In this document: positions 23,192 to 36,770 of the stretch, piece by piece | Layout: each line of letters starts with the position of its first letter | Position numbering within the stretch: the first letter of the stretch is position 1 | Assembly (NCBI RefSeq): GCF_004193775.1 | Contig: NC_041003.1 | Span: 49,156,111 to 49,220,110, forward strand | Length of the DNA stretch: 64,000 nt | Direction of reading: 5' to 3' | DNA from: Glycine soja | Lineage: Eukaryota > Streptophyta > Magnoliopsida > Fabales > Fabaceae | The notes under the pieces: model-generated | Databases searched by the model: none | Told to the model about the DNA's origin: nothing | What the model saw: only the letters and a program-made list of their open reading frames with translations | Made by a program: the position numbers and the translations under genes

Positions 23192-26134
23192 TACCCTTTA
23201 AATGGTGAAGGATAGGAACATCATTTTACAATTAAAATCACATTAAACCCCTTTACCTGTTGCTGTTTGCCTGGAATGTAACGTCTAGAATATTACAAAA
23301 ATAGTGCATCTAAGGGTGACACGTCGTGAAATATCCTTCATATATTATTTTTTCATATTTTTAAGGAGAAGATGTAAGATGTGTAAAGTAAAAAAGTGCA
23401 AATTTCAAATTATTTACTTTTTATTAAATTAAAATATCTCATCAATTTAAGTTTTTTCTTACTTAGGGTAGATATATTTTTATTTTCTTACTCTGTACCT
23501 TGATAATTTGAAATCATGTGATTTTGTGATTGAATGGATGACGTTAGGTGTAATGGAAATTATTCTTCAAAAAGTTGAACTATTTATGTATAAAAGAATA
23601 TTTTTCAAAATAAAGTAAAATAAATTAAATTAATTTATAAAAAATCTTTCATTTTCTTTTTAAAGATATTTTAATTAATATATAAACTAATTTAAACTTA
23701 TTAAAAAACAATTCAATTTATATTATTTTCTTATAAACATTTATGAAAATTTTTATTCAAACAAAAGCTTTACCTCTTAATTAATGCGTATTCTGATTGA
23801 TATCTTCCAATCAACACAAATTTAAGTTCAAAAGCCCCTTTTATCTAGATTGTGTTCCTTAGTTTTCTAGCTGCTGTTTTATTTTTCATATGTACCAAAA
23901 AAAAAACGCGGTGCTTTTTTTAATTCCTTTAAAAATAAATGTTTTCAACTTTGATACATCATATGATAATATACTATTTAAGTAACTAAAACAACTTAAT
24001 ATAATATATTTATTACGTTGTTATCAGCTTTTTACGAGATTATTATTTGCTCCTTCGTTTTGTTAACGTTCTCATCATTTTTTTCCACTTTGTAATTATC
24101 AGCTTTTTTACATATTCAAACTAACAAATATGTTAAGAGATTATGGATGTATTCTTCACGCAAAAGGAAAAATGAGATTACGATTCTTGTTTAGTCTTTT
24201 CTTTTGTTTGGATTAGAATTAGAATTAGAAATGGTCCTTTACATTTTGGTTTTTCCAATGAGGGAAGTTCAGGAAAGGAAAGTGAACATTTCTTGAAGGA
24301 AATTAATTGCTCGTTTCTTTTTCTTTGGATCGGGTATTGTTTGTTTAGCATTTAGCAAAGGACTAAGGATTAAGTTTTAAAAATTCCGTTAAATACCAAA
24401 AAAATCATTGGTACCACTGCATTTTATTTCCTTAAATAAGGTTTCGAGTTTAAATTTTATAAATAAAAATTAGTTGTTGAAAGAGAAAAATTTCATCAAA
24501 GATGATTAATAAAAAATTCAACAAAAATTAATCAGTAATAAAATCAATAAATATTTCATATTAATATGAAGATTAAAAAAATCTATTAAATAAAATAAGA
24601 TAGGATTTCTTAATTTTTTAATTTTTTACTTATCTGGCTGAAATGAGAATGACTTAACTGTTTTTATAAGTATATTTTATTTTGAAGGCTTTTATATATC
24701 CTCTCTTAAAATTTTGATACACAAAAAAGAACTAAAATAGGATTTGCTTATTTATTTGTAACTTTTTTTGTAAAGAGATAGAGACAGGGGCTATAACTTA
24801 TAACATTGGTCTTGGACTGTGCCAAGGCCCATAGTACGTAATCTCAATCAGCTTGTATTAAGTTCTTTTTTGTGCAATAAAAACTCTGGGCTTATTGTAA
24901 GTTCGCCCCAAAATTTAGCCCATCAGCTTAAAAACTAAGTGTTAGCCTCAAGCTCCCTGGGCCGAACCAAATATATATAAAAAAAAAACTCACTGAACTG
25001 ATTCAACTGAGGAATATAAAAAAGATAAAATGATAAAAACAACAACAAATAGACAAAGTTTTAGGTCTTGACAACTCTTGAGTTTTGTGGCCATTGAGTA
25101 AACACTCTACATAATATCTCTATCTCCAAGATTAAGGAATAAAAAAAGAGGAGGTCGTTAATTATTAGGTGTCGGCAAACAATTTTTTAAACATTTTGTG
25201 GACCTATTTTTTTAGAAAAAGATAGAGGTCCACTTAATGATATAGAGTCAAATGATAATCACTTGATAACCAGAAGATATCCATTACAATAATAGTAGAT
25301 AGCCACTCAACTCTCTCTTCGGATATATAGATGCATGTATATATCTTTCAATAAGACTTCCACATTCATTTTATATCTATATGACGAGCATTACAAACAA
25401 AATATTATTTTTTATGTCAAGCAATTTCCTAACAAAACTTAGTATGCATGCGTTCAATTCAACTTTTCTTTTCTTTTCTTATTTATTTATTTATTAAAAT
25501 TGACTTTAAAATTAAAGTTCAAAATGAAAACTTTGAAATCAAAATAAAAATTATTTCACATCTTTTATTTCTTTTAACTTAAAAGAAATGACAAAAAGAG
25601 AGAAAGAGAAAATGTAAAAATGACTCAAAATTGTTTTTTTTTACTGAGATTTTAGTTTAATACGAATATATAGAATGGCGATTTTTTTTTGTTCCTTAAC
25701 CTAGTTATTCTAGAAACAATATTGTGTTGAATTAATTGGGACTACCATGTCGTGTTTTTTTTTTTTTTATGCAGTAGAAAATAAATTCAACAAAGGTTAT
25801 ATTAGTTGTGCCTAGAGAAGAAAACAACACCTAGGGCATTTGCGATCAACTTAGACTCAAGTTCATAAGGAAAAACATTTAAAACTAATAGTTGATCATC
25901 CTGGGCTTCTTTCTTTGTAAGTCAATCGGCGCAACTATTGCCTTTTCAAAGAGAATGTTGAAAGCGAAGTTGCCAACCCAAATGTATGAAGCTTCTGGCT
26001 TTGAATTAGAGGATAAAAAGGATGAGTTGAAACAACATCTTCACTGATGAGTTGAAGAGCAAACGTCTGATAAAAAAAAATAATATACAAGAGCAACATT
26101 AATATGCAATGATGTACGTTTTGCAATATCACCA

Positions 26135-26566
26135 AGTGGTTCAATTCAATTATAACTAGATTGAGTCACAGATTTATATCCAACCAAAACTCAATCAAAT
26201 TCAATCCAGCGCAGATTATATTTTGTGATTATTATTAACTTAATTATTTTGAGTTGTAAAATAATATTATGTTTATAATTATTGAATTTTATTAATGAAT
26301 ATTTTTTATCATATGAATAGTCTTTTTTTTCATTTTCTATCAAACAAAATAGCTTATTATTTTTTTAGTTTGATGATTTTTTAATTTTTTTTTGCAAGAT
26401 TTAAGGTGAATTTTTTAATGGTTCAATCCAATAATCAATCCAATCCGATTTAATTAAAGTTGGATTGAGTTAAAAAAAGAAGAAGATAAATTTAATCTAA
26501 TTCAACCCAATTATGTTTAATTAGATTTACTTAAAAAATAACAATCCAGACCATTTACACTCCTAT
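26135..26566. repeat. Possible MITE-like inverted-repeat region
   Basis: Phrases of the type 'AATCCAATCC' and 'TTGGATTGAGTT' occur in both orientations. Left: 'CTCAATCAAATTCAATCCAG' near 26188. Right: 'AAGTTGGATTGAGTTAA' near 26457. The end 'CCATTTACACTCCTA' resembles the repeat in the MsrA intron. Boundaries are uncertain. Confidence 0.3.
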
Positions 26567-26610
26567 GGATTAGAGTTGTTTTGTACTCCATATACTACCT
26601 TCATCCTTAA

Positions 26611-26613
<3 letters not shown>

Positions 26614-26660
<47 letters not shown>
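26614..26660. repeat. (TA)n microsatellite
   Basis: An uninterrupted run of about 23 TA units. Confidence 0.95.
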
Positions 26661-26665
<5 letters not shown>

Positions 26666-29663
26666 TATGCCTTTTCATAAGATTTTTTTAAAGTTTTTTA
26701 TTGTATCATTTATTTTTTAACCAATATACCCTTATTACTTTACAATAAATGTCATAAATTAATAAGTTAAGTTCATTTTTTCTTAAGAAAATTAAAAAAG
26801 ATGTCTAACACATTAATTAACTAGCTAAAAATAATTAAGTTAAAAGAGTGAGATTACAAGTTCTAATGATTTTAAGATAATTTTGATAAATAGTATAAAT
26901 TGTTAACAAATGTAATACTATCAATTAAATTAGTCAATTTTCAAGTGTAAAATCCTATTACAGTTCAGAAAAGAAAAGGAAAAAACAGGTAACCAACATT
27001 AATATGAATGTAATAAATTGACTATAGTGTAATTTATTCTGTAAATAAAAGTAACTGTCTACAAATTAATAAAAAAAAAAACTATATTTACTAATTAATA
27101 TTAACTAATTATAATTTCTATGAGGGCAATTCTATATATATGTTTCTTATTAATTTATTATATATTGTTTCATTTAAAAAACAAAAATGTAAAGCTCATC
27201 AACAACAAACTCAAAAAATCAACGGCATGCTCAGCAGTCCAACATGTATCACACTCAGATGTTACTTATTTAACTTTGATTTCATATTTCCTTACATGTC
27301 ATGCTTAAAACATAACGCCGTTTATTACTTTGATTATTCAACATTGATACACCTAAACTTAATCCTAAAGGAGGAAAGTTGAAAAATTCAACTTCAACCT
27401 ATTGTGCTTTTACAAGTCCTAATTAATTAAGACCGTGCTTGAATTGAAATAGAGTACATTTGACGCAGTAGTAGTAAAACGAGCAATCAACATCTGCTAC
27501 ACGCGGTGGTTTTTAATTAATATTTAAGGAAAATTAGTTAGCTACTAGAAAGTGAAAACCAATTGTTTTCCTTTGATTAATAGTTTGATTACTAACACAA
27601 CTACGCAAGTCTTCGGCAAAATACTATGATATTAATTTAAAATTAAACCCTGCAATTGAGTCTACAGAAGTTGTCACATTAAAGCCAAGTAAAAAGTAAA
27701 AACAATATTTTATAGCTAGAAAGAATACTCTGCAGCTAACTGCTGCTTAATTCAGACTTAGAAGTCAAAGGGAAGATAGAAGGCAACATTCGACAAGTTA
27801 AAAGCCATATTTGACGATATAACATAGCAACGAAATGGCCCAGAAAAGAAATTAAGCCATTGGGAGATTAAGATAGGCATGGCGCGCCCAACATTTGCAT
27901 GCATAAAGCCATGATGAGTGGCTGCACGTAATCCAGCATTCACACTTGTACAAGAATGGTTCAAGGTTTTGATTCTTATTTTGGATAAAGATTCTTAGAA
28001 ATTTATAATTCTTAAAAATATAGTTTCAATTAATCATTACTTAGTATTGACATAATGTATATTTGAACCTATCAAACTCTAAAATAACACATATAAATGC
28101 ATGTTACACTGTCAAAAGCGGTTTTCCCTCTCAAGGACATTCTTGATTCTTGATTGGTATACTTCTGTCCGTAAAGTGTGAATCAAGTTTATTGAGAAGT
28201 GAATAGATGCACGGATTTCTTAGCAAATTTGGGCCATTTATCTTTTATAGATTGTATCCCTCCCCATGATGATATAGGAGGGACTACAATGATGAGTTAT
28301 ATATATATAACGCTGTAATTACTTCTTTCCTCTTTATTAAAAAGAAAAAAGAGATAGGGATTATTTTTATAAAATTTATAACTATATTTTTAAAGAATTA
28401 AATTAAAAGTTATTATATTTGCAAAAACTAAGAATATATTAAACTCAATTTTTTAATTGGCCCGTGCGATTTTTGAAAGAAAAAAACATGTATTACCTAT
28501 ATATGTATTGAGTTTTTAATGTGTTTTTAAGGATTTTGAATGATATAGTATTTGTTTAGTTTCACTTCGGGTGTTTTAAAATTGCATTCAAATACCAGTT
28601 AACGTGATTTCATATAAATTTGTACATATTTTATATTAAGTTGATGAATTGATTCTGAGTAGATAATTTTTGTGTTTGATTAAATTTTAGTAATACTCAT
28701 CCACCTTATCGTAGCCCAATGCTCATATCACTCAACAACCATACTGCAAATCAATGGGATTAACCTTCGAGACACTTACCATGCATTATCACGCAAGAGA
28801 CACCATCCTAACTCAATAATAATTTTATATAAGTAAACCTAACATGTTCCTCCCAAGTAAACAATTATCTCCATAAATTTACACACTTTATCTACTATTG
28901 CAAATACTAGAACTTAATCGTCAAAATCATTGCAAGTGCTCCATGGAAACTGGACTAGCTAGTGGAAAATCATCTGAGATTTCCAAAATAATCCACCTTA
29001 TTACTCCTTAAATATTCTTTGCCTTGGGCTGGGGAAATATGAAACTAGGTTGTTGTGTCAATGTCACAAAATCCTTTTCGTTGCCATTTCAAACGTGCTA
29101 TCCTCTTATATAATATGAATAAAAGCGAATGGTAACTTGTAGTCAACTTTTTTTTCTTCTTTTTGGATAGTTAAAGTTAAAGCAAATTTGCATAGCACGA
29201 TTTCGAATTGTAATAGTTTATGGATTGACTAATTTCGTTGTTTAAATGAAAAACGTTCTTTAATCATTGTTTATTATTGATCATTTTTCCACAAGAGTCG
29301 TGTAGGGAGTATATATAAGCTACACATATAATTAGGATTATGATAATGAAAAAAGTGTGTTTGGGTCAGCGAAATAGGAATTGCACGTGAAAGAAAGGTA
29401 GCCAAACAAACAGCACCTTCACTCAAAGATTCCTTTCCCTAATTTGTGTTCACACCTGACGTGGCTACTTTTATTTGAAACTTGTCCTCAGATTCCAGGT
29501 TTATCCTTTTCACACCTAAAACCTACCAACTAATTCCAGCTTTTATCACTTTATGACCCCACCATATATTTTAATTTGATGAAGTTATGTGTTGGTAAGA
29601 ACAGATTTGATAAAATTTCAAATATGGCATGGAATATAAAAGTTTAACCGCATAATTAAATAG

Positions 29664-29666
<3 letters not shown>

Positions 29667-29709
<43 letters not shown>
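29667..29709. repeat. (TA)n microsatellite
   Basis: An uninterrupted run of about 21 TA units. Confidence 0.95.
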
Positions 29710-29712
<3 letters not shown>

Positions 29713-31089
29713 ACAACTACGTTTTTGTCTCATAACATAAAAAAAAGGCCCTTCTGCAAAAAAAAAAAAAAACATAAAAGGCACTTTCCAATAAATATAT
29801 AGCATCTAATTTCATATAAATTTATAACATGAATCTCGATCTTGATCATTTATCATAACTTGAAGGAAATGAAAAGGAAATCTGTATCCTGAGTTTAATT
29901 ATATAATAACTATTTTTCTACATACTATACAAGGAGAAAAAAAAGTCTTTGGCAACAATTTATCGTTGTTGGAAATGCCCATTTTTGTGTTTGTTTATTT
30001 GGAAATGCCTTTTTAAGTAATTAAAAATGATGAAAGGAATATAGATAATTCATTTAAAAAAGTTTACGCTAGATTCCTACCATGCCCCGTTCACACCTGA
30101 AACATTGAATTGAACATTTCATTGCTGGCTGCATGACAATTAATAATAATAGTTTAATTAATTGGTGAACTTGGAGGGCTTGACTTTGGCTTCCCGGCTG
30201 TTCATGGCTTGCAACACTTGCTTAAAGATACACAATTTATAAACTTAAATACAACTCTGTAATTATTTTTAATATTATTATTCTATTTTAGTAATTTAAA
30301 TAATAAAAATTTCCATTAAAAATTAATATAAATTGCTGAAATCAACAATGTTAATTAAAAATAATTTAATTATGAAATTGTATTAAAATTTCGTAGCACT
30401 TATGCTTCAATATTGTTCTACAATTTGAGTCATTATTATTTTTCAGAAAATATCTGTAATTTTACTGTATATGTAAAAAAAAAAAAAATCGACACTACTT
30501 GGTACTTGCTTCTCAAGTATAAAATAATGAAATTAAAAATATCTTAAATAAACTTTTGAGAAGAAATTCTTAAGAAATTGAAGTGAAATAAGTAATGTAA
30601 TTTAATAACTGATAGTTCATGCGTCAAAAATCATAATTGATATTTAAAGGTAGTATTTTTTATACTTATTCTTTAATAATTGTTGGCTTGATTCACAAGT
30701 ATTATATATGAAATTTAATTTCACTCAAGTTAGATAAAACAACTATTTGATGACAAAACTATTCTTATAAAGATTTAAACATAATTAAATATTTATATTT
30801 GAATTTAAAATTACTAATTAAATTAAAGTAATTCTAATCCGTAAAAATAAAGTTAAAATAATTGTATCACAGTTAACTTACATACATATATAAGTTATGA
30901 ATGAGATTGATTAACTTGTGACTCATTATTTATATATATAAAAAAAACACATTTGTTGGGATGGCAAAAGCAAAGGCAAGTAGAGGCGCCAGTGGAAGTG
31001 GAAGCGTCGGCTCCAATGTGATCCCGTAAGATACCTTTAACTTGAAGTCCGTTACAGTCAAAGGGACCCACACTTGCCACCTATGAAAT

Positions 31090-31130
31090 CCTACGTGGCA
31101 CTACTTAGGTTTTTCATTTTCCTATTTATA
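31090..31130 (+). promoter_or_regulatory. Core promoter of the MGNC gene
   Basis: A CTACGTGGCA element (ACGT core, G-box/ABRE-like) lies at about 31091-31100 and a TATTTATA box at about 31121-31128. This puts the TATA box about 70 bp upstream of the ATG at 31197. It also places the earlier in-frame ATG (31083) upstream of the TATA box, which supports 31197 as the start. Confidence 0.5.
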
Positions 31131-31196
31131 TCGGTAATATCATATCTCCCACCTAGTTTCCATCTTTTCTCTCTACGATTCATCGCAATTCACAAA

Positions 31197-31472
31197 ATGG
31201 GCAATTGCTTGAGGCGCCAATCGCGGATCGGATACTCCACCGACGACGATGAGGACTGGGAGGATTTTCGGGCGGCGGCGGCGGCAAGCGGTGGTGTTAA
31301 GAAATCGACGAGAGAGGTGAAAATTAAGATAACGAAGAAGCAGTTGGTGGAGTTGGTTGGTAAAGTTGAGGTAAAGGAGTTGAGAATGGAACAGGTTTTG
31401 GCACACTTGATGAATCACTCTCTTCAACGTCCATGGAGGCCTGCTCTTCAAAGCATTCCAGAAGATCATTAA
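31197..31472 (+). CDS. Small MGNC-type plant protein, probably N-myristoylated (91 aa)
   Basis: This is a single-exon gene. The N-terminus MGNCLRRQS carries Gly2 for myristoylation and Cys4 for palmitoylation, so a membrane-peripheral location is likely. An acidic stretch 'STDDDEDWEDF' and a run of five alanines follow. The conserved second half has 'EVKIKITKKQLVELVGK' and 'MEQVLAHLMNHS', and ends 'PWRPALQSIPE'. That ending is typical of a family of short plant proteins of unknown role, some linked to stress responses. The frame stays open upstream to an ATG at 31083, which would add 38 hydrophobic residues. The TATA box between the two ATGs and the fit of MGNC to the family start favour 31197. 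The biochemical function is not known. Confidence 0.85.
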   Translation: MGNCLRRQSRIGYSTDDDEDWEDFRAAAAASGGVKKSTREVKIKITKKQLVELVGKVEVKELRMEQVLAHLMNHSLQRPWRPALQSIPEDH

Positions 31473-34400
31473 CGTAATTATATGGAACAGAGTATTTGGC
31501 TTATTGGCTCAATCCTTCCACCATAAAGAGAGGATTTTGTTTTGTTCTTTTATGGGAATGTTAATGTAACCACCAGGGTGGGTGCTTACACTTTTTGCTT
31601 CTTTTGTAAATACAAAACTTTAGTACCCTTTGCTGCTATACCCTATATTATTATTATATATCACAGTTAGAGGTTCATTTATCTTCATCTATCTTCTTTT
31701 TTACTTTTCTCCTCCTTCTCAAATCTCAATTTCCATACTACCAAATATCATAATCAATTAATATTAATTAACTCAGATAAGAGATTATTTTATCTTAACC
31801 AATAATAGTTTTGAATTCTAAGAATATATATACAACAACAATACTTATTTGGAATGAGAGTTTTAGTATCTGAATTGGTTTTACAATGACAACATGATTG
31901 TTTGAGTGAATGATATATAAGACTTGTGAAAATAATCTTCAATTTTTAATTATTTAATTGTTTGTTTTTTCTTATATGTATAACTTTTAAGAGATAATAA
32001 TCCACATTAAACAATATATTTTTTTAATAAGAAAATTCGAGTCTTGATTTATCTGTTGTGAAGAATTATTCTTTGCTAGACTGAACTCCATTGCTATTTT
32101 CTGTTGTTCATGACTGTATTTGGATACAAATTTTTGTGTGGGGTTATGTGACTTGAGAAATGTGAGATTCTGTAACACGGGCACCACACTATTTTTCTGC
32201 TCCACCATATTGTGTCCAGGTCCAGGGGGGCTACCACTTTCATTCTTCAACTTGAGAGATGAATGGTGTGAATAGTTGTGAGATTCGCTTTCACAATTTG
32301 TTTGTAGTTTTTTAGTCTCTATAACAGCAGCATTGAAGTTGACGAGAAAGGGAGAGTTAATTTTTTTCAAGGCTTGGTGAGATCTTCGAAAAGGATGATT
32401 TTTTATTTTTTATTTTAATTTCTGATGATTGATGGATAATCGACTTTGACTATGTTTACCATTTGCTCCTAAAAGCTGACTCATTATTTTTGAAATATTG
32501 TATGAAGTAACGTTAAACGGTGGATTAATTTGGGCTCGTGAGTAATTTTTATTAAAACAAAAACGGATATGTTTTTCAACAAACAATGGGAAGCTATCAC
32601 TTTCGAGATACGGTGCCTAATATTACCCACATATTGTTCATCTTTGAATTAGTAAAACATTAGTATTACAATGGAAGGTAGTGCTGTGAATAGTACAGTA
32701 GAGATATGAATGGGAATTAAAACATGGTAGATTAATTCAATGGGTGAAGATTATTAATTTATCATACATGTCCTACATGATGAAAAAAAAAAGATAGAAT
32801 TTGGAAATTGGAACTTTTGATGAAATTAGGTTAGTTTCTCAATCCAAGAGATCTGAAAGTTGGACCCAACACCATGACATTAAACTGTGCAAATGCTCTA
32901 GCCTAGAACTATGATTTGTATCCTTTAATGCTAAGCTTGCAGTAGTAGGTAGGATGCCTATTCAGCATTACACCCTTTCTATATATTTTTCTAAAATATA
33001 GTGTAAAACCTTCCAAAATTCCTGGGGCAACTAAATCTCTTTGTCGTCACTATCGAAATTTGGTGGTTGATCAATCATGAATTAATGAGAGCTTTGTGGA
33101 TAGAATAACATCTCAGATTTTGAGTTCACACTGCTCCTAAGTCCTACCACAAATGTTTGTATTCTAGTCTGCCGGCAGTACTTCCAAGTCCAAACCCCAA
33201 AAAAATTACTAATTCCTCAACTTTAAAATAATTATCATTTTAAGATAATGTACAAAAATTAAAAAGTAATTAAACACTTTAATTTTAAAAAATAAGTTGA
33301 TCAGATTATATTACCTTTTCATTTAATAATAAACTCTTACTTTACTTAATTGATGGTATATCAAATAAAAATGATTATTATATGTATAATTTTTAAAACG
33401 AAAAATGATTTAAAATATTTTTAAAATGAATAATTTGCTAAAAAAAATAAAATAAAAACGACAAATTATTTAAAATAATTTTAAAATGTGTGTCGGTTAT
33501 TTGACATAAAAAGCTCGATCCAAATGTCATATCTGATTTTTTTAAAACAAAAAATCAACACTGCAAAGATACTCTGATCCAATTCGGTCAAGTTAGGACA
33601 GACCTTCTTTACATAACTCTTATAAACTACTTACAGGTAATCTACTAGCATAAAACTTTTAAACTTAAAGCCAAGTTATGTATTAGCATTGGCAAAAATT
33701 GACTGAATGAGTCTTGTCATAATAGCTCTGTTTAAATTTATTTCACATGTTCAATAAAAATTTGATTTTTTTAGGTAACTATGATGCAACGATAAAAATG
33801 TGATTAAATTATTGTTAGTAATTTTTATTTTAAAATAAAATATCAAACAGATTTCCCCTCCTTCCTCCTCCGAGTATCGCCAAATAAACAAAACTTTTGC
33901 CAATGTAAGGCTATATATATTTGAATAATGCTTTTATTTTATATACGTTCAGTAGAGTAGAGGAATTTTCTATTACAACAATTGGCAATTAATAAATTTT
34001 TTATTGAAACTTATTGGATGTTTATTTATTTAATGATAAATGATAGTATATGGATTAAAAGAAATTCCATAAGGTATTAAAGAAATTTTTGCCGTGCACA
34101 ATATATTTTTTCATGGGTTCTTATGACGTTCATATGCCATATAGATTGCCTCATCAGCTTTGAAACAACACCCTGTAAACGCCCACGCACACAATACGTC
34201 ACCCTCTCGATCTCAATGCTTACAAGATGACAATCTTTCTATTGGTAAGTGTTAACACGGATAACTACAATGATATTTAACCAGTAATGTTCATTTTACA
34301 TGATATATCATATATCAATATCAACATCTTGTAATTGCTTTCTAAAATAAATTTGACTTGCCCATCATCGTCACCCATGAATAAGATATTGATATATGTT

Positions 34401-35736
34401 GCATTTATCTTCTTGTATTATAAACGACTAACAGGAGTATATATTCACTGCAATTTGCAGTTGGATTAAATCATTATTTTATTACTAGAATAATGTTGAC
34501 AGATGTGTATACAATTGAAAATATTCAAAATTGAAACGTGGCTAAAAACGTAAAGAAATAACACTGGCACAATGTGACAATGACCTTGTTCCAAAGCTGT
34601 TGTATCATTTTTTTGGTACATCGCATTATTGATCTTCTTCAAAATTATAATATTTCAGCACGTGGATTTTATTTTTTTTAGCTTATGACTTTTGCAATAA
34701 CCAGTACTGTTCTAGGAAGAGGGAGGGACATCTTATTATCGCCTACAGGAGTGGGGTGACTTGTTATCAAATTGATTTATTTTTTATTAGGAAATTATGT
34801 AAAAAAAAACTTAGCATGAACTACAAAGTGATACTTAGGGAGAGTTTGACTACTCAACGGAGTCTTAGTCGTGAATGTGTGGGAAAAGAGTAAAGAGAAA
34901 AAAGTCATGATGGGATTTCAAGGATTAAGTGGAGGCTATTGAAAGGAGAAAACCAAAGTTTTCATCAAAGAGTTATGGAGGAAGAATGTTAGGAAACACA
35001 AGGAAGTGCGAATGATATGTGAGCCAAGATGGGAGAAAGGGTTGGAAAAATAGTAAAAATACACTTGAAGAATCAAGAGGTTGGGGACCTGAAGATAAAA
35101 CATTTTGGTGATGATGGAATGTAAGTGTGTAAGATAAAGTACGATTAAAATGAATTGTTTTAAGGCATGATCCTTGTGTTAGAATGCTGAAAACTAGAAA
35201 ATGTTAGATATAATGAACTCACAACTTAATTTTCCACTGTTCTATTAATAACAAAACCTAATTTCTCCCAACATAAACCAACATTTGAAATTCATTGTTA
35301 ACAATAAGCTTGACGGCTAGAACAAGTATTTGTAAATTTGTTTTGAGAGGCATTATATACTATCAATAAAAGGGATTTTTATATAGTATCAAAAGCATTC
35401 AACACTCGTCAAGGTTAAAATAGTGGCGTGAGTTTACATAGTTATTGCACTAAAAGTTATATAAAGGAAGTGAAATATAAAAAAAATAATTGATTACTAA
35501 TTTCTTTATCTAGTCTGCAACTAGAGTCACTAGAGGTGAGTTTCTTATAATCACAGTCATTGTGGAACAAGACCAAGGAACTATTATTACAACACAAGTT
35601 GCCACAACAATTCTCATGCAGAAATTATTCAGTTTTTTTTGTCTGCAACAAAGCAACTACCTTCTATCGATGATGCTCATTCAAATCAACGGAGATTACA
35701 CATGAATTTGTATCCCATTCAAATCAACGGAGTGCA
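31473..35736. other. Intergenic region between the MGNC and OTU2 genes
   Basis: The 3'UTR of the MGNC gene should occupy the first few hundred bases (T-rich, AATAAA-like signals unclear). A minus-strand reading frame without a start codon at about 31987-32370 is discussed under findings. 32.4-35.1 kb shows no recognised exon. 35177-35720 resembles a Ty1-copia LTR and primer-site relic. Confidence 0.5.
35177..35720 (+). mobile_element. Ty1-copia-like LTR and primer-binding-site relic
   Basis: It begins TGTTAGAATG, a usual copia LTR start. About 205 bp on, 'TAGTATCAAAAGC' (35384-35396) resembles the TGGTATCAGAGC site complementary to initiator tRNA-Met. It is followed by gag-leader-like sequence with stops. 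No second LTR or target-site duplication was found, so it is a degraded fragment. It lies just beyond the OTU2 stop codon and may contribute to that gene's 3'UTR. Confidence 0.4.
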
Positions 35737-36738
35737 TTATCTGTACTCTTGGAAGTTAACATGACCAGTTGCTTGTGCATGCTCCACTGCCTCCTGAAAT
35801 GTTCACACACACACACAAAATAAATAAATAAATAAAACAAGTACTCAGAATCATAAGAACAAAGGAGAATAGGCTAAGGTGGGTAAGTAGCATGGCTAAC
35901 ATATAGCAAAGCATCAGGTACTGAGGAATCACCTTCTCACCAATTACTCCAATTTGGCATACCCCACAGCGGAGAGTGAAGTTGGATGTGTCAGTGTAAC
36001 TCCGTTTCCTGAGAAAGGGTAGCCATGATATTAGCATCATGGGCATAGCATAAATTGCCATGATACTTAGTAGCAGAAATAATTGGGAGAGGCCATTCAA
36101 CATGATATCCCAATTAAATTAAGAAGATAAAAAAAAATCACATCATGCAAGATAAAACAAACTGACTTCCCTTTGTATTATCGCAGGGTTAACATATATG
36201 TTCCTACTGGCAGACAAGACACATAGCCCAACTATCTCTTTCACTTAAAAAAAATGTGCATAATTTCACCAGTATTGTTTGACAATAGAAATTAGCAAAG
36301 TTGAAGTCTTCAACTTATCAGTCTAGATTACTAACGGATATTCTCAACAAATCTGATATATACAAAGAATTCAAATATGAAGATTTATGCAATTCAATCA
36401 TCTAAATATGATAATCTTTATCTCTTTCTTTTAAGTAGGTTCAATAAGAATAGCAAACTACCTCTGCTGGTCCTTCACAAAAGTTAGAGCAAGCCCCTCA
36501 ACAGGTCCAATGCTTCTGTTTTTCTGTACAGCAAATATGGTCTGATCAAACTCCTCAGGAGCTTCCTCAAAGGGAGACATCTGACCCATACAAGGTGTGT
36601 GAGTAATCATCAGGCAACATGAAAATAAACATACATATGAACCTTGACTTCATAAAAAAAAAAAATTATTGTTTCATGTGTAGTAGATAAATATAAATAC
36701 CATATACTTGCAATCTCACAATTCACCTCCAAAACCAC

Positions 36739-36770
<32 letters not shown>

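Larger units (their letters stand above)
23192..30960. other. Gene desert, AT-rich
   Basis: No exon with recognisable homology was found over 7.8 kb. It contains two long (TA)n runs (26614-26660 and 29667-29709), a possible MITE-like inverted-repeat region (about 26135-26566) and homopolymer runs. A short GC-richer patch near 27870-27960 has no recognised function. Confidence 0.5.

Noticed and set aside
27758..27964. Minus-strand 68-codon frame containing 'GLRAATHHGFMHANVGRAM'
   Set aside because: It looked protein-like but I could not tie it to any family, and no flanking exons or splice sites support it.
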